Notes: generated by a model not told the origin, from the sequence alone. Positions 12,120 through 27,225 are shown, numbered from the stretch's first letter. The stretch: 64,000 bases of DNA from Laccaria trichodermophora (GCA_018417955.1 JACTVC010000003.1:2604001-2668000), one strand, 5' to 3'. Made by a program: numbers and translations.

Positions 12120-14717
12120 ATGGCCAGCTACAACCGGACGCGCTATGTCGAAGAACTGTTAGAGAAGACGGAATCACAGCCCCCATCGTTCACTATCCAC
12201 TTACACCCCGAGTATTGGGTCCTAAACAATGGCTCAAAGTTTCTCTACCACAACCAAATTGCGGTCCGACCACCCACTTATTCACTTCGTTGTTTCCATC
12301 TGACTCTCCGAATTAGTCGCTTCTAGACGACATACAGGCACACCGAATACCCGTTGACTTTCTGGAGCTGTTTGACTCTGCCAATGTTCCGTTCTACGAT
12401 GGTGTGTCTATAGTGCAATACGGTGGCACAACCTTTGAGACTCACAAATTCCAGGCTGTATGGTTGTGGAGCTATTGGACTATCGTCCACAGCGTAGCAA
12501 GGAGCCTACACCCGATAAACCAGATAGGACTCGCGTCATTCTCCATCCAAATTCGGAAACCCTTTGGGCAGACATATGTGCAATGAACAAACGTCACGGT
12601 AATAAGTGGACGGATAAGGATGCGTTGGAAATTGAAGCCAAGCTTCTGGCATGTGCAGTTCTCATCGTCTTCTGCAATCCCTTCTCATGTACCACCAGTT
12701 AGCCACTTCACCACCCCTGTGTCTCGATCCAGATCCACATCTAACACGTATAGCAAATCATGTGTTGAGGGTATCCACGCCCACAGTCCCCATTTCGCTC
12801 AAGCGGAAAGCAGTTGTATTGGAGCCTGAAGAAGATGAAACGGAAAAGATTCGAAGAGCAAAGATAATGGCATTTTTGACACCGCGACTGAGCAGAAATC
12901 ATGCCCCAAGGTATATTAAATTTGCTTTACTGCAGGTCTTGTATTAATTGCTTTATAAACTCAGCTATCGTCTACTGGATGCTGTAAACAATACTCGACG
13001 TGCAAAGACGGCCCAAGGTGCCCCCACTCAAATACCCGGCCACCAGTACATGTCAACGCCCCCCCAACCGTCTCCCGCTCCACCTACGCCTGCAGCGATG
13101 GCCCAACACGCACATTCTCCTGACGATTCTCCAGACAAGACGGCAATCAAGATCAAGAAAAGACCAGACACACCTCAGATGCCAACTGGATTCGTTCGTG
13201 CCAACGGCTCCCATACGCCCATCCCCCCACAACCAGCGCATCAGTTTGTTCATCAACACGCTCCACAGCCAACGCCAGCTCCAGGTGCGCATTCGCCGAT
13301 GCAGCCGAAGGTGTACGCCAACGTACAGGCGGCAACAGAGGCCGCCAATCGATCCGCGACGCCTTCCCAACTCTCTCCACAACAGGGCCTGCAAAATCAT
13401 ACGCAGTTAAATTTGCTTCAGCAGCAGCAGCAACTACAACATTCCCAACAACAACAAAATTCCCAGCAACAATCTCAACATACACCCCTGCCCCAACAAC
13501 AACAACAGCATCCCCAACATCTGCAGCAGCAGCAACGACAAATGTATACCCAATCACCCAAACCCCCTCAAGCATCGACAGGTCCTCAAATGTATCCACA
13601 GGCTACGTCCCAGATCCATCCTACCTCAATACCCAATTTTTCACAAGCAAATTTCCAATTTACACAATCACTCCAAGTGTTGCGAAATCCAAACAATGTC
13701 GCTGTTGCCGCACAGCAGCCGCAACAACCTCAATCCCAACCTGCCCCTCCCAATTCCCAAAATGTGAATGCTCAGCCTCAGCAATTTAGTCTGCCATACA
13801 TGACATACCAGCATCACGTAGCGCAAAATGCTGTTCAGATTGACGCAAACCAGAAGCGGAATCAGAAAGTTACGCAGCAGCAGCAGCCGCAAAAGAACGG
13901 ACGTGCGACCCCCCAACTTTCAGCTGCGGTGGCGAATCTTAGCCGTGGTAAAGCGACACCGTCGCCAGTGAGGAGCTCTCCTATGGTTGCGAATCAGCAA
14001 TTGGCGGGGAGGTCTCCTATGGTCCCGAACCAGCAGTTAGCACCCAGGTCCCCCATGCCGCCAAGTGCTCAGCAGTCGCCTCAAATGCAGCAGCAACAAC
14101 ATCCTCAACGCCAACAGCCGCAACAAACACAACAGCAACAACTCCTACAGCAGTACCCCCAATATAATTCTTCGCATCTTCGTCCCGGTACGGCCGAAGG
14201 CCATTCCTCCTCACCTCAACTGCAAGCGCAAATTGCGGCTGCTGCGTCTCAAGTTCGTGCCAATGCACGAGTAAACGCCAGAGCGACGCCTTCCCCTGCA
14301 TTGAACGCGCCTGCCGCTACAGCGACGTCAGTCGCAGCGGCCATGGTCTCAACCACTGACGGCCAACAACAGCAGCTCACAAACGCATCACAACAACAGC
14401 CTCCACAACAGATCAAGCAGCCACAACAACCACAACAACCACAACCCCAGCAACAACTCCATCCGCAGATGACCTACCAGCAGCAGCTCTACGGGTACCA
14501 GCTTTCCCAAATGAACTACCAAATGGCGCAGGCGCAAGGTCGTATGCTCCCATATTGGCAGCCTATGTCTGCGGCAGGCATGGGTCGTGGGATGCCGATG
14601 CAAGGCATGGTGGGACCTGTAGGTGCCCATCCTCCCCACCCACATGCTCAGGCTGCTGCTGCTCAGCAAGTCGTCGGGAAGCAAGCTGCCGTGCCTGGTG
14701 GAGTGCCTGGGCGATAA
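12120..14717 (+). CDS. spt20: Spt20, SAGA complex structural subunit
   Basis: Five exons (12120-12263, 12317-12401, 12455-12648, 12699-12910, 12965-14717) give about 795 residues. The N-terminal Spt20 domain is clear: SFTIHLHPEYWVLNNGSKFLYH; LDDIQAHRIPVDFLELFDSA, NVPFYDG, MVVELLDYRPQRS and TRVILHPNSETLWADI, then LCLDPDPHLTRIANHVLRV. The C-terminal 580 residues are low-complexity, dominated by Gln (CAG/CAA tracts around 13418-13550 and 14083-14150), Pro and Ala, as is common in Spt20. Spt20 holds SAGA together and supports recruitment to promoters. The third intron either begins with GC (12649-12698) or uses GT...AG shifted by 4 nt (12653-12702); both keep frame. The ATG at 12120 was preferred because MASYNRTRYVEELL leads directly into the domain. 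Confidence 0.9.
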
Positions 14718-16270
14718 TAAGCTGCTGCTGTGGCGGTGTGCGGAGCTGCTATCTATCTTACACGCGGTCGATTGTGCATCTGGCCCTCGGGAGGTGTACT
14801 CTTGCTTTATTATTCTCTCTCTGTTAAGGCAATCCCTGTAATTATTAGAACACGTTGAACACTCATTCATTCATTGTAGTAAATATATCACTGTGCATTC
14901 GACGGCTTCGAAACAAAGTAGCCCCGTGAGACCATGAAAACCCTCCTTCATCCTGGGCTGGTCAAGACCCTAGGGCTCATCTACGAGAATACGGATTTCC
15001 AGCTTCACCAAGGGAGAAGGCGCCAAGGATACCCATTTGACAAAATTATGACCCACGAGGATTGGGGCAACATATATGACATGGTTCTAACTGAGTTCCT
15101 GGGTCGGCACGCTTGACAGATTTCACAACACTAGCTCGTCCGTGACGCAATGACAAGACATTTCTCGGGCCGAAACTGTATCGATTAAGCACTAGCCAAA
15201 AGTACAAGGAAAATCACTAACGCTCGCTCTGCCGCACAGATATTGACACGACCGAAGTTCCATCAGACCAACTGACGTAGCCAGTGACGGGGCAACGGAC
15301 ACGACCGCCACTGAAGGCAGGCAGGCAGGCACGATTTTTTTTCTGTATCCAGGACGTGCCGAGGTAATGGGCTCGGGGAGGGTGCGTATTTTTTTTGTGA
15401 AGAGAAACGCCGTTCCGTAAATAGACTGGGTAGGGTTTCTTGGATTCCCATAGCGCTGTAGAAATTGACACCAAAACAAGGAGGCAACCCACGGCGAACT
15501 GACAGAAAGCACCGATCGCGCGTGGAGGGCTAGGCTAGTAGTGAACCTCATGACCTCGAAAACGTTCCCTCGAAATTCGCAATACTCCGCCGACTCGGCG
15601 GTGTTGCAAAACAACTTGAAAGAGGAATCTTCAAAGCGCGAGCTCAAGGAAAGGTTGACGGGCCTCCCTGAGTTGATAAGCAGAAAGACCCGGTCTCAGC
15701 TGGTCTCAGCCTTCAGACATGAAATGGAGACCCCAATACACCAAATGGAGCATATAGGTGTGCAAGATCAGACGCTAAAGGCAGTTCCGGTCATAGAACC
15801 ATCAAGAACGTGACGAACCTTGAGAGAAACTGAGGTTGTTCTGCCAAACGTGGGCTTTTGTTTTTACTGGCAAAGAAGCGACCTTTACGTCAAGGTCGGT
15901 AAAGCTGGAAAGATGACGGAGACAAAGGCTCAGCTCATTGGTGGAAAGGAAAAAGGAACACACGATAGGGATCGAGCAGAAGCTTCGTGTCTATAATCGC
16001 TGTTGAATAACACGGCCAAGGAATGTGCCAAGCGAGTGTAATAATAATAATTTCGGCTGCTATGATACGCAATATGATTAAGTCTCAAGAACGGCTCGCC
16101 ATAATCGAAAGAAGAAAGCGAAAAGGGCGAAAACAGCAAGCAAGTGGATAGCGCACAAGGTACAAATATATCCGCGACAATTGGAAAAAATGTACGGCTG
16201 GGCGGCAAGAAAGAACAAAAAGTTGAGTCAAACGTCAAGCACTCACACACAACTCACGACTCCGCTCTAA
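14718..16270. other. gene-free stretch between convergent spt20 and GATA genes
   Basis: The interval contains 3' UTRs of spt20 and the GATA gene. The part from about 15940 to 16270 is GATA 3' flank and is conserved in inverted orientation near 31395-31675. Frames at 14934-15116 and 15541-15813 (plus) show no domain features and are not called. Confidence 0.5.
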
Positions 16271-17978
16271 TTAGTCTCTCCCCTCCACAAGCTCGCTGCG
16301 TCGGCCCTGAGAATACCCGTCGTCGTCTTCGCTCTCGCCTTCCAAAGAGTCATCACCCGTCGCTTGGGGAGGAATATTTTTGCCATTCTGACCCTTCATA
16401 TTGATTGTCTCTCGAAAACGTTTTTTTATCTGTCAGGGGAGCTTAGCAACCAGCGCCAGTCAAGAGCATTACGAAACCCACCAGCTTGGCGTATACGAGC
16501 CCACAAGCATTGCATAGTGTACGAGGTCCTGAAATAAAAATATCAACAATAAAATTTTGCTGCGAATAAGATGTAAATCCTTACCCATCGGTCCCCGTCT
16601 CCACTCTGGCGTAGAGGTAGCATTACACCCCAAACAAGTCTGACCTTCCTGAACCGTGTCATCTACTTTCTGATAAACAGAATCAAAGCCATCAAGAGCA
16701 ACGGTTGATTTTGACGGCCAAGTTCACAGTCAGTCCAGGCACGCGCAATTGGTTTCAACCCAAAGAAATGCAAAAGTGGAAGTAACAACCGATAGAGGAG
16801 AAGATAGAAAAAGAAAAAAAAGAGGCAAATCAATACCCAACAGCAATCAAACAATAAAAAAAAACTCCTGACCTGTCGCTTTGAAGAAGAAGACGATGAC
16901 GCCGCAGCTCCATTCGCCGGCTCCTTCGGCGTCGCTTCTTCCGGGTCTTTCTCCTTTGGAGAGCGCCTCGACTCGGTCGGTGCCGCAGGATTACCACCAC
17001 TCTGGTGAAGGGAATGCTGCGCCAACGCCTCGTCGAGCGTGTGCCAACCGTACGTAGCGCTCTGCAACATTCGTTCGATCGTCTCGGCCGCTGGAGGCGT
17101 TCTAGGGGCTGACGACGACGACGACGAGGGAGCAGATAGTGCCTCTGTCCCATCCAAAATTATTTTATAGGACTCCAACAACTAGTTTTTTTTTTCGAGA
17201 GTCAGAATGGGGGTTATCGCGGAAAAGATATACTGACCTTCATGAAATCTAGATTGGAAGGTGTGCCTGGCGGCGGGATCGCGGGAGGGGATTCTTTCTC
17301 CCTCCTTGGAGGTTTTCCTTGATTGTTATGCTGTTGAGCCTGGTGGTGGTGTGGAGGGGGAGGAGGAGGCTGCGGTTGCTGTTGTTGGTGATGGTGAGCA
17401 GAGCTCGTTGGCGGCGGAATCGAGGAGGCAGAGGACGAGTGAGGAGGTGGAGGTGGCGGTGGTGCATGGTGCCTATCCTCCCCTCTACGAGAATCACCGC
17501 TCGAAGGCGGTGGAGGGGGATGCGAAGGCGCGTATCCCCTCGGTTCAGAAGAAGAGCTGGAAACTTGTTCCGGTCGTCCAGGACCAGATGTGTACGGAGG
17601 TTCTGCAGACGCATGTGTGGGCGGGGGATGGGGTGGGTACTGTTGCTGATTATAATGGCCCCAGCCCTCATTGGGCCAGTGCGATGAAGGATGCGGCGGC
17701 GGCGGCGGGTGCTGAGCCTGGGGCGGGGGCTGAGGCGGCGGGTGCTGGTACTGCCCTGGACCATAACCCTGCTGCTGGTAGGATGGGGTTTGATAGTGGT
17801 GATTTGGCAGAGGTGGTGAATGGGGTTGGGAAGGGGGATTTGTTGACCGAGATGTTCGCAAGGAAGGGGCTTGAACTACCTGAGGAGGCTCGTATGCTGA
17901 GACGGGTGGGGGGTAAGGGTTGTAGTCATAATTTGGGGGGTTTGGGTGAGAGTAACCGTATCGTCCGTCGGATGGCAT
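16271..17978 (-). CDS. proline-rich GATA zinc-finger transcription factor
   Basis: Five exons (17978-17238, 17181-16873, 16669-16585, 16528-16482, 16429-16271) give 446 residues. Residues 1-245 are Pro/His/Gln/Tyr-rich and probably an activation region. Next come a conserved-looking helix (FMKLLESYKIILDGTEAL) and TYGWHTLDEALAQHS, then a Ser/Glu/Lys linker. One GATA finger follows: CLGCNATSTPEWRRGPMG, then PRTLCNACGLVYAKLIKKR, a C-X2-C...C-X2-C zinc site of the short-loop fungal type. The acidic tail ends GYSQGRRSELVEGRD. It is expected to bind GATA sites in the nucleus; targets are unknown. A PAS domain, as in White Collar-2, was not seen. Exons 3-5 and the downstream flank were copied to 30.6-31.7 kb. 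Confidence 0.8.
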
Positions 17979-18932
17979 AGTGTCGATAAAAAAAGCCTGG
18001 TGTGGTTATAAGTGGGCAGGTAAGGACGGAAGCACACCAAAAGGACTCACAGCTTGGTGGGCAAAAGAGAAGGAAGGGGGGGCGAGGTAATTGGTGATAT
18101 CGACGTCAAAGGGTTTTTGATATGAGATAGCTAGAATGACAGGGAAGGATGCGTGAGCAGTGCGAAACATGATTGACAGCCAGAGCTTATTAGAGGGCGA
18201 AGGGGCGAAAACGGGCCTATCTCCCTTGCGCCCGTGCATCATGAAATTGTCAAAAAGAGTCTGTACACGAGGACTCCGGGCAACTCATATTTGACGAATA
18301 CCGGCAAACGTAAACCCAGCAACCAGAAGTAGGGAAAAGGGTCGTAGGCTTGCTGGGATGCCGCGACCCTGAAGCATGGTATGTACAACCTAACGATCGA
18401 CTCACACAAGAACTCCACAACTGAAGGAGACTTGCAAGGTTTAAGCACGAATTTAGATGTTATGTAGCAAAGGGACGGCGCTCTAGAAAAATGAATTAGA
18501 GAAGCTTTAGCGCGCGATGAACCAAGGTGCTCACTGGTCGTTCAAGGCGGTCTTTTCCAACCAAGAGGCTGATAATACAGTCTATTGAGCGACTTGAGAG
18601 CCCCCGTCGTTGTCAGAGGCGGTAAAGCAGAGAGCCAGGGCGCGAGACGTTGACCGTAACAATGGTTCGGCCCGCGATAGTCCGACATTTGTTAAGGTTC
18701 AATAGTTGTCAACAACACAAACGGAGGTACCCTAGGGTGCGGCATACCCTGTGTTTGATTTACCTTATTTCAGCCCTCGACCTTATTCCAATCATCCTAC
18801 CTCGCAGGAAATGAAAGAAGCAAAAATATGATTGCACGAGTAGATAAAAGGATGTAGACAATTATTGAAATGAAAGTGGTATTCGTTCCGATGAAACACC
18901 TAGGTTACAACCCCGGGGATATTTAGATCGCA
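17979..18932. other. gene-free stretch upstream of the GATA gene
   Basis: This 954-bp stretch contains the presumed GATA promoter and the 3' UTR of the next minus-strand gene. No confident open frame, repeat or RNA gene was seen. A non-coding 5' exon of the GATA gene is possible. Confidence 0.45.
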
Positions 18933-21087
18933 TTATCCGTAAGAAGCCTGCTCCCCCGCCAGAGACCGCTCTTTATCCTTGTTCGGATCTCCCTTCCACT
19001 TTGTCTGCTTCGGAAGGTTGGCGAACTCATCCGGAGACGGATCAAACCCACCACCACCACCCTCATACCCATCGCTCCCGCTTTTCTCGGGAACCTTGGG
19101 TGCAGCACTATTCCCACCCGCAGCAGCAGCAGCAGCGCGCTCCCTCGCACGTCGTCGGCGCCTCAAAATCTTCTTCCGGTTCCTCACAGCCCTACGATAC
19201 TCCTGCTCATCGCCATAGAACAAAGCGTACTCGCAGAACGCGCAAATCCATTCGTCCGCCGGATTAGTTAGCTGCGCCGTAGGCTGAGGCGCCTGGGATT
19301 TCTTCCTCCTCCGTGGCGGGATCTCAGCAGACAAGAATCGCAGCGGAAGCGGGCCCAGATCGTTAGGGTTGGCCTGGGAAGCACCATTCGCGGCTCCACC
19401 ACCAGAGTGCGGCAGACGTGATGGAACGTAGTTGCGCAGATGATGAGGGTTTGACGCGTTCGCGAGGGCGGACCGCTTTTTCTTCTTCCCCCGCGGTTTC
19501 GTACCGCCTATCAAAGCCTGATCCAAAAACTCTGCCGTCTGTTCGACACTCGGTGGTTTCCCAATGGTGATCGTCCGTGCGCGCTGCTGGGCGCGCTCGC
19601 GCTTTGACCTACCCTTGGACGTCAGCGAGTTCATCATCTTACTTGCCGCAGCCAGTTTAACCGCTTTGGCTGCTTGCCGTTCCAACTCCTCCTCGAAACG
19701 ATCTCGCAGCATCGTGACTTCCTCCTTGGTGGCGATAAGGCGATCGGCGGCTGCGATGAAACGAGTCCAAGTAAGAAGTTTGCAGTACATGTAAATGTGC
19801 GTTCATCAGGGCTAGCTCTCTCAACAAGGGAAGAAGAGGGGGAAAAAAGTCGACAAAGAAAAGAAGAAGGAAAAAAAAAGTCGACGAAGGACAAGAAAGG
19901 TAGGAAGGAAGGAAACGCCACCACTCACTCGCGCTGGGACAGACAAAAGTGAATTCAGAGGCAGGGAGCGGAACCGCATCAGGATGGCGGGGGATGCGTT
20001 TGATCCTCATAGCTCTGGCAAGACGAACGGTCGTCCTCTTCGACAAACGAACCCTCGGCATCTCCACGTTCTTCAAGTCGTCGAATCGCCCACCAGGAAC
20101 AAACGGATAGTTCGCCGATAAAGCTTGATCAAGCGCAAGCGTATCACCATGCGAAAGCGCACCCAACACCGCCGCAAGCTGCCTCTTCCTACTCTTCAAC
20201 ATCTCCTTGTGCTGCAGCCCCGCCAAAGTAACAGCCGCCAACTTGCCCCTCTTCTGCCCTAACAACCCCAACTGACCCGCAGTAGGTCGATAGGCCTCCA
20301 TCGCAGACTCACTACCGCCCCCTCCACCACCACCCTCCGCCCGTCCAGTCGGTATCCCCCTATCCATCTCCTCCCTCCCTCCACCGCCCCCTCCACCACC
20401 CACCTCCTCCCCATCCACCCCACCACGAGGCGAATTCCCAACATTCGCAGGAACCTTCCTCTTCTTCGTATTCCCCGGCTGCTGCAAATGATCAATATAA
20501 TCCCCATCTCCATGCTCATCATCCTCATCAACTCCCCCCCTCCCACCTAACCCTAGCCCAGCAGCGGCAGCTGCAGCTGCTGCAAGGTGCACCCCAAACT
20601 CTAAAGAGTCCAGGTTAGGCGATGCTCCCCCTCCTCCGGGTTTGGCAGCAGCAGCAGCGCCCGCAAGGAAATCCTGCACGCCTCCCAAAATCGGCACGTA
20701 ATAGCTCTGCAGAGCCATCCGCGCCGAGAGCGTCTCCGCGTGTGCCAGGAGTTCTTCAGCAGTCGCATCTGGATTTATCATGTCCAACGCATTGGCAGCG
20801 TTGACATTGTTGGATGTGGGATCAGAAGAAGCGGTAGGCGACGTTTTACGCCGTTTGGGGAGCGGTTTGACCCGTCGTAGTGTTGGGAACTCGGGCACGT
20901 CAAAGACGGGCGATCCTCCGCCGCGATACATTATCTTTTCTTCGGTGGTGGTGCTGGTGGTGCTGGGTTGAGGTTGTGGTTGTGCCGCGGGTTTATGTTC
21001 TTTTCTGGGATGGTGATGATGAGATTTTGATTTTGACTTTCTTGCTTTTAAGAAAAGTTTGTATGGGTTGGCGTGCACCTGGCCCAT
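18933..21087 (-). CDS. hypothetical protein, Gly/Ala-rich with a CxxC segment
   Basis: Two exons (21087-19929 and 19750-18933) join in frame at CPSA/TADRLIATKEEV and encode about 658 residues. I cannot assign a function. Features in order: a Lys/Arg/His-rich N-terminus starting MGQVHANPYKLFLKARKS; VPEFPTLRRVKPLPKRRKT; an Ala-rich stretch; several poly-Gly runs near residues 240-310; a conserved-looking core (MLKSRKRQLAAVLGALSHGD); a coiled-coil-like segment (EVTMLRDRFEEELERQAAKA); and DEWICAFCEYALFYGDEQEY followed by a very basic RRRRRARERAAAAAAG helix. The basic clusters suggest a nuclear or nucleolar protein. An upstream in-frame ATG (21255) gives a poor-looking N-terminus and was rejected; the ATG near 20930 is another possible start. 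Confidence 0.6.
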
Positions 21088-22881
21088 GGGATTGAGAATC
21101 AGTATGTGCGGTTGGATGGGTAGGATGAAATGTGAAAGGGTGGGGTGGAAGGGGAGAATAAGAAAAAAAGTGTTGCGGTGGGGTGCGTGGGTGGTGGTTA
21201 CGAAGGACAATGCGGAATTAGTTTTTGGGGGATTCGGGTTAAAAGCAAAAGCCATAAGGCCTCAAGGTGTCTTCTAACAAAGAACGAAAGAAAGAAACGT
21301 TGCAAGAAAGAAAGAAATGGTGTAGTAACAAAGGGTGACGTGGAAGCCCTTACCAGAAAGTCAGTCAGTCAGTGGGTGGAACGAAAGTGGTGTGTAGGAC
21401 CACAAAATTTACAGCACTATAAAGCAAGCACAGCAACTTTTGAAAAAAACGTCAGCAACTCGCCACAAATGCATGCCGTGAGCACCCTAAACTCGAAATG
21501 AATACTGACATGGATCGATGGCACCGTCGGGCGTAGATGTTCTTGATTCGATGAGATAGATCCCGTACACGTAGGTAGTCGTTGAGGTATTTCGCAAAGT
21601 ACAAGGCTGACGGTGCACCACGACGAGCGAGTGGATTAAGAAGACAAAACCTGGGCCTGATGAGTGACGCTGCAGTCTCGTAAATACTTGCCAAGGCCCA
21701 AAAATGGATCAAAGGAGCGGGAATAGCCAGGAACACCCTTCCTTGCTTGCCGATCTTTGGGTTTTCATTCACACACGAACAGAATATATATCTAAGCTAG
21801 CATAGAGGAAAGCATATGACAATTCGTATCAACTGAAAAACCGAACAATAGACGGAAGAAAGAAGAGAGAGTTCTCGAGGTGGGAAATTGACCTAAATCA
21901 TACAGCTGGCTGAGGGGGATGGATGCGTGCGTGCGATGCGATGCGAATTGCTCTACATGTAAAAAACGATATGTCAAATAACAGTCCGTGATCATAATGA
22001 AAAGAAGAAAAAAAAGTATCGTCTCAGTCTCGAATCTCGAGAGAAAAATCAACATCTACAGAGAGGCGTGGTTGGTGAGTGGTGATGGGGGTATCAGTCC
22101 AATGTTCGGGATGTGTCGCAATACATTATAAAGTGATGACAATGCAGAAAGCGGTGGGGGTTGGTGGTACCCAGGTATACGAGAGAGAAAGGAACAAGAA
22201 ATGTATCGCGAACAGTTGTGGACTGATGATGATGATGATGAGTGACGATGGATGTGGATGATGATGCTGATAATGCTGTTGATGATATGATATGCTTTGC
22301 TCGTCCATGCAAATGTTGAATTCTTGGGGGTAGGGCTTCGTATTAATTGAGTGATAAACTTGGCGAAAAAAAAGCCCCTGCGCGTCTAAATAACTGCATG
22401 AATTTGAAGGAGTAGGATATGATGGATGGGATCTTGATAAAAAGTGGGGCTGGTATTAGGTGTTTGTGCGATTGTTCGTCGGCGGATGTTATCGTATCCT
22501 CCAGTCGGAAGATATCATCGTGTACTTTTTATCCTCCAACGGGGGAGCGTCGTTTCTAATCCCACAGTCTTTTTCATACAGCGGTTCTTCTGTGCCATGC
22601 ATTCGTAGTACGAGCAAAAATAAAAGTCGAGACGGAGACGGAAGTGAAAATGAGGTCGAGAGTTTGAAAAATGAGGTTTGAGCTTTCGTTAAGAGCAAGT
22701 TGCAGCGCATGAGTCGTAAAATCCAGGTCGGTCGAGGTAGGAGAGGAAAGGTTGGGATGAGGGTCGGTCAAGGTCGTCAATGGGGAGTGGAAGCCGGGTA
22801 GAGAAGTGAGGGAGGATCAATTTTTTTGAGGGTTTTATTCGTTTTCTGAAAGCGAGAGGCTGCATAGAGGTGTTGGCACAA
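21088..22881. other. gene-free stretch with GAT microsatellite
   Basis: This 1.8-kb interval between two minus-strand genes holds the promoter of the 18933-21087 gene and the ded1 3' UTR. Purine-rich GAAA repeats lie near 21280-21320 and a (GAT)n microsatellite at about 22223-22240. Minus-strand frames such as 21452-21772 lack support. Confidence 0.5.
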
Positions 22882-25031
<2,150 letters not shown>

Positions 25032-25286
25032 ATTAGGTGGAAGAGTAAAGGTGATTTTTTGTTGTTGATAAGTTTGTTTTTTTCTTTCGTGAATGTATTC
25101 GAACGAAAAGAAAGGAAAGGAGATGGTTGTTCTAAAGGATGATGATGGGGGTAGATCAAAGAGACGGTTGCTCTGCGACTTGACGAAATTTGCTTTTGGA
25201 ACTGATAACAAATATTCACACGATCATGCGCCTGATCACTTTACTGCCACGATCATAATTTACACCTCACCATTACTCTCATAAGT
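25032..25286. promoter_or_regulatory. bidirectional promoter region, ded1/sec72
   Basis: 255 bp separate the start codons of ded1 (minus, 25031) and sec72 (plus, 25287). The ded1-proximal part is pyrimidine-rich on the minus strand, typical of highly expressed fungal leaders. No further motif was resolved. Confidence 0.4.
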
Positions 25287-26171
25287 ATGTCGCACGGACA
25301 CACCCACGGACCAGGCCAATCCTGCTCACATTCAGATGCACCCCAATCACCCGCTTTGCCCACTCCAGACCCCGCCCTCCAAGCTCTCATAGACCAGGAC
25401 TTCATCCCAGTCCCAATAGCTCTCGGCCCAGACGCCCACATTGCCCTCTGTGCTCGCCACCGCCTCGAAAAATGCGACCCCTGCAACGTAGACTTCGTCA
25501 ACACCAACCGACTCGCCCAACTCCTAGTTCAAAACCCCAGCCTCCTCTGTCCCCCTCCAAACAATGTCGTCACACATAAGCTTACGCAAATGGTCGTCAG
25601 CACAAAAGACGAGGGGAATGTACGTCTTCCATCCCCCTCTTTCCCTACAAACATCTAACCACGGAAATAGAACCTGTTCAAAGCAGGCAACGCACAACAA
25701 GCACTAACCCGCTACACCGCCGCTGCCCAACTCGCCGTGCAGCGACCCCCATGGGAATCAAACGCCCTCATGCGTGAGGAGCTCACAACCGTCGTCTCCA
25801 ACAGATCCGCAGCCTATTACGACGTGCAGGACTACGTCTCCGCACTAGCCGACGCCGAAACCGTCATCGCCATTCGCCGAAATTGGAGTAAAGGCCACTT
25901 CCGCAAAGCAAAGGCACTCCTCGGTTTACACCGTCTCCAAGAGTCGGCTGATGCTATCCGTTTGGGACTTTCTTTTGAGCCCCACAATGCGGTTCGTTTT
26001 TCCTCCACCCTGCTTCATTCTCTCGTACGCTGACGTGTAGGAATTGAACAGGAACTGCTCACATTTTTGGCCGATGTTGAACGGTTGCAGAAGAAAGTCG
26101 AGGATAAGAAGCAGGAGGCAAGAGCTGCCAAGATAGAACCACCCTCAACGCCTGTCGCAGCGGCAGCGTGA
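25287..26171 (+). CDS. sec72: Sec72-like ER translocation protein (TPR)
   Basis: Three exons (25287-25619, 25671-25991, 26052-26171) encode 257 residues. The N-terminus MSHGHTHGPGQSCSHSD resembles fungal Sec72. A Cys/His-containing segment follows (HIALCARHRLEKCDPCNVDF). Residues 112-218 form a TPR-type helical region: LFKAGNAQQALTRYTAAAQL, VVSNRSAAYYDVQDYVSALA, NWSKGHFRKAKALLGLHRLQ. A Lys-rich coiled tail ends PPSTPVAAAA. Sec72 is a cytosol-facing subunit of the Sec62/Sec63 complex for post-translational import into the ER. The last acceptor was chosen at 26051 because the earlier AG shifts the frame to a stop. Confidence 0.85.
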
Positions 26172-27099
26172 GCCTTTCCCTCCCCTTTCTACGACTGTCA
26201 TACCCTTGTTTTATTTGTGTATGTGTAATCTATCTGCTGGTTCTCTATTCCAGGCATGTTGCAACCTTACCACCCATCTAAAGCGCATGACGGAGCATTC
26301 TGTGAGCCCCCTCAATGTGATTTTATTTTTGCCTGGCATCAGCCCACGTATCTTTTGGCAGAAGAAACGGGCTTTACTTCAGGCTCCTTTGATCTTGGTG
26401 CTTCTCCTGAACAGCTATCGCATATCCTCAACAGGGAGTTGTGCTCGCCCTTGGACGACTTTGTCCACATTCATCGTATGACATGCGAGTTTTCGTCTCT
26501 TTGCGACTCTTGTGTTCCCTTTATACCCCCCACTTACACGTCAGGAACCATCTGCTCCGTGGCTCGCTCTCTCCTTGTTGCAAGGGAATTCGGCATTGGA
26601 TCAACAGACTCGATCTAAAGGTCTTCAGGTCAAACTTTCTATGGACTAGAACCGAGAGAGGTTGTCAGTGGACGTATTTCACCAAAATGTCATCCAGCCA
26701 GCGGCATTGGCAACATGATATGAAAATGCCTTTACGTGCAGAACATACACGTTCTTCTTTGAGGGCCACGTTATCTCACTTGCATGTGCGTTACAGTTCT
26801 CCCAATAGCACTGCTGTTCTCAACGTGACATTTTTGCAGATTGACGCCTTTTAGAGTTGGGGAACCCCCACTACCTCATTCAATGTCGCTCAAGATCGGT
26901 GCAAGGCTTCTGTTTGCTGCTCGTTGATCGCTCCCAGGCCACCTCGCACTATAACGCTTCTGTTGAATCAGGTGCTGGTGTGATACCTTATGTTCACCCT
27001 TGCAAGACGAACCTCTCCTCCTGTTGAGATTCATTCTGCGTACATTTGGGCAAGTTCACCTCCAAGTTCCACGAACAAATACAATGCGGAAGACAAGGT

Positions 27100-27225
27100 C
27101 ATGTTCAGAAGCTCCGTAGATATCATAACTTGTCTGATGATGGTCTCAATCTGTAGGTCGTCTGGACCGTCTACCTTGCCTTGCAATCGAGTTGCGATCC
27201 TATGCCAATCAAATCTCCATTCCAC
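27100..27225 (-). pseudogene. truncated copy of the 138-residue gene in block A
   Basis: The minus strand here reads RIATRLQGKVDGPDDLQIET followed by IIRQVM, matching residues of the intact neighbour (KIAARYQGKVDGPDDIRVES and IIRQVM). Downstream similarity is lost, and the start and 3' half are missing. It is best read as a decayed partial paralogue. Confidence 0.6.

Noticed and set aside
16271..17978. White Collar-2 identity for the GATA gene
   Set aside because: The finger resembles fungal GATA factors generally, but no PAS domain was found, so the WC-2 name is not supported.
17261..17980. 239-codon plus-strand frame
   Set aside because: It is antisense to the proline-rich exon of the GATA gene; long antisense frames are expected opposite CCN-rich coding sequence.
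21088..21255. N-terminal extension of the 18933-21087 gene to the ATG at 21255
   Set aside because: The extra 56 residues are rich in Phe/Leu/Pro/His with a pyrimidine-rich coding strand, as expected for an untranslated leader.
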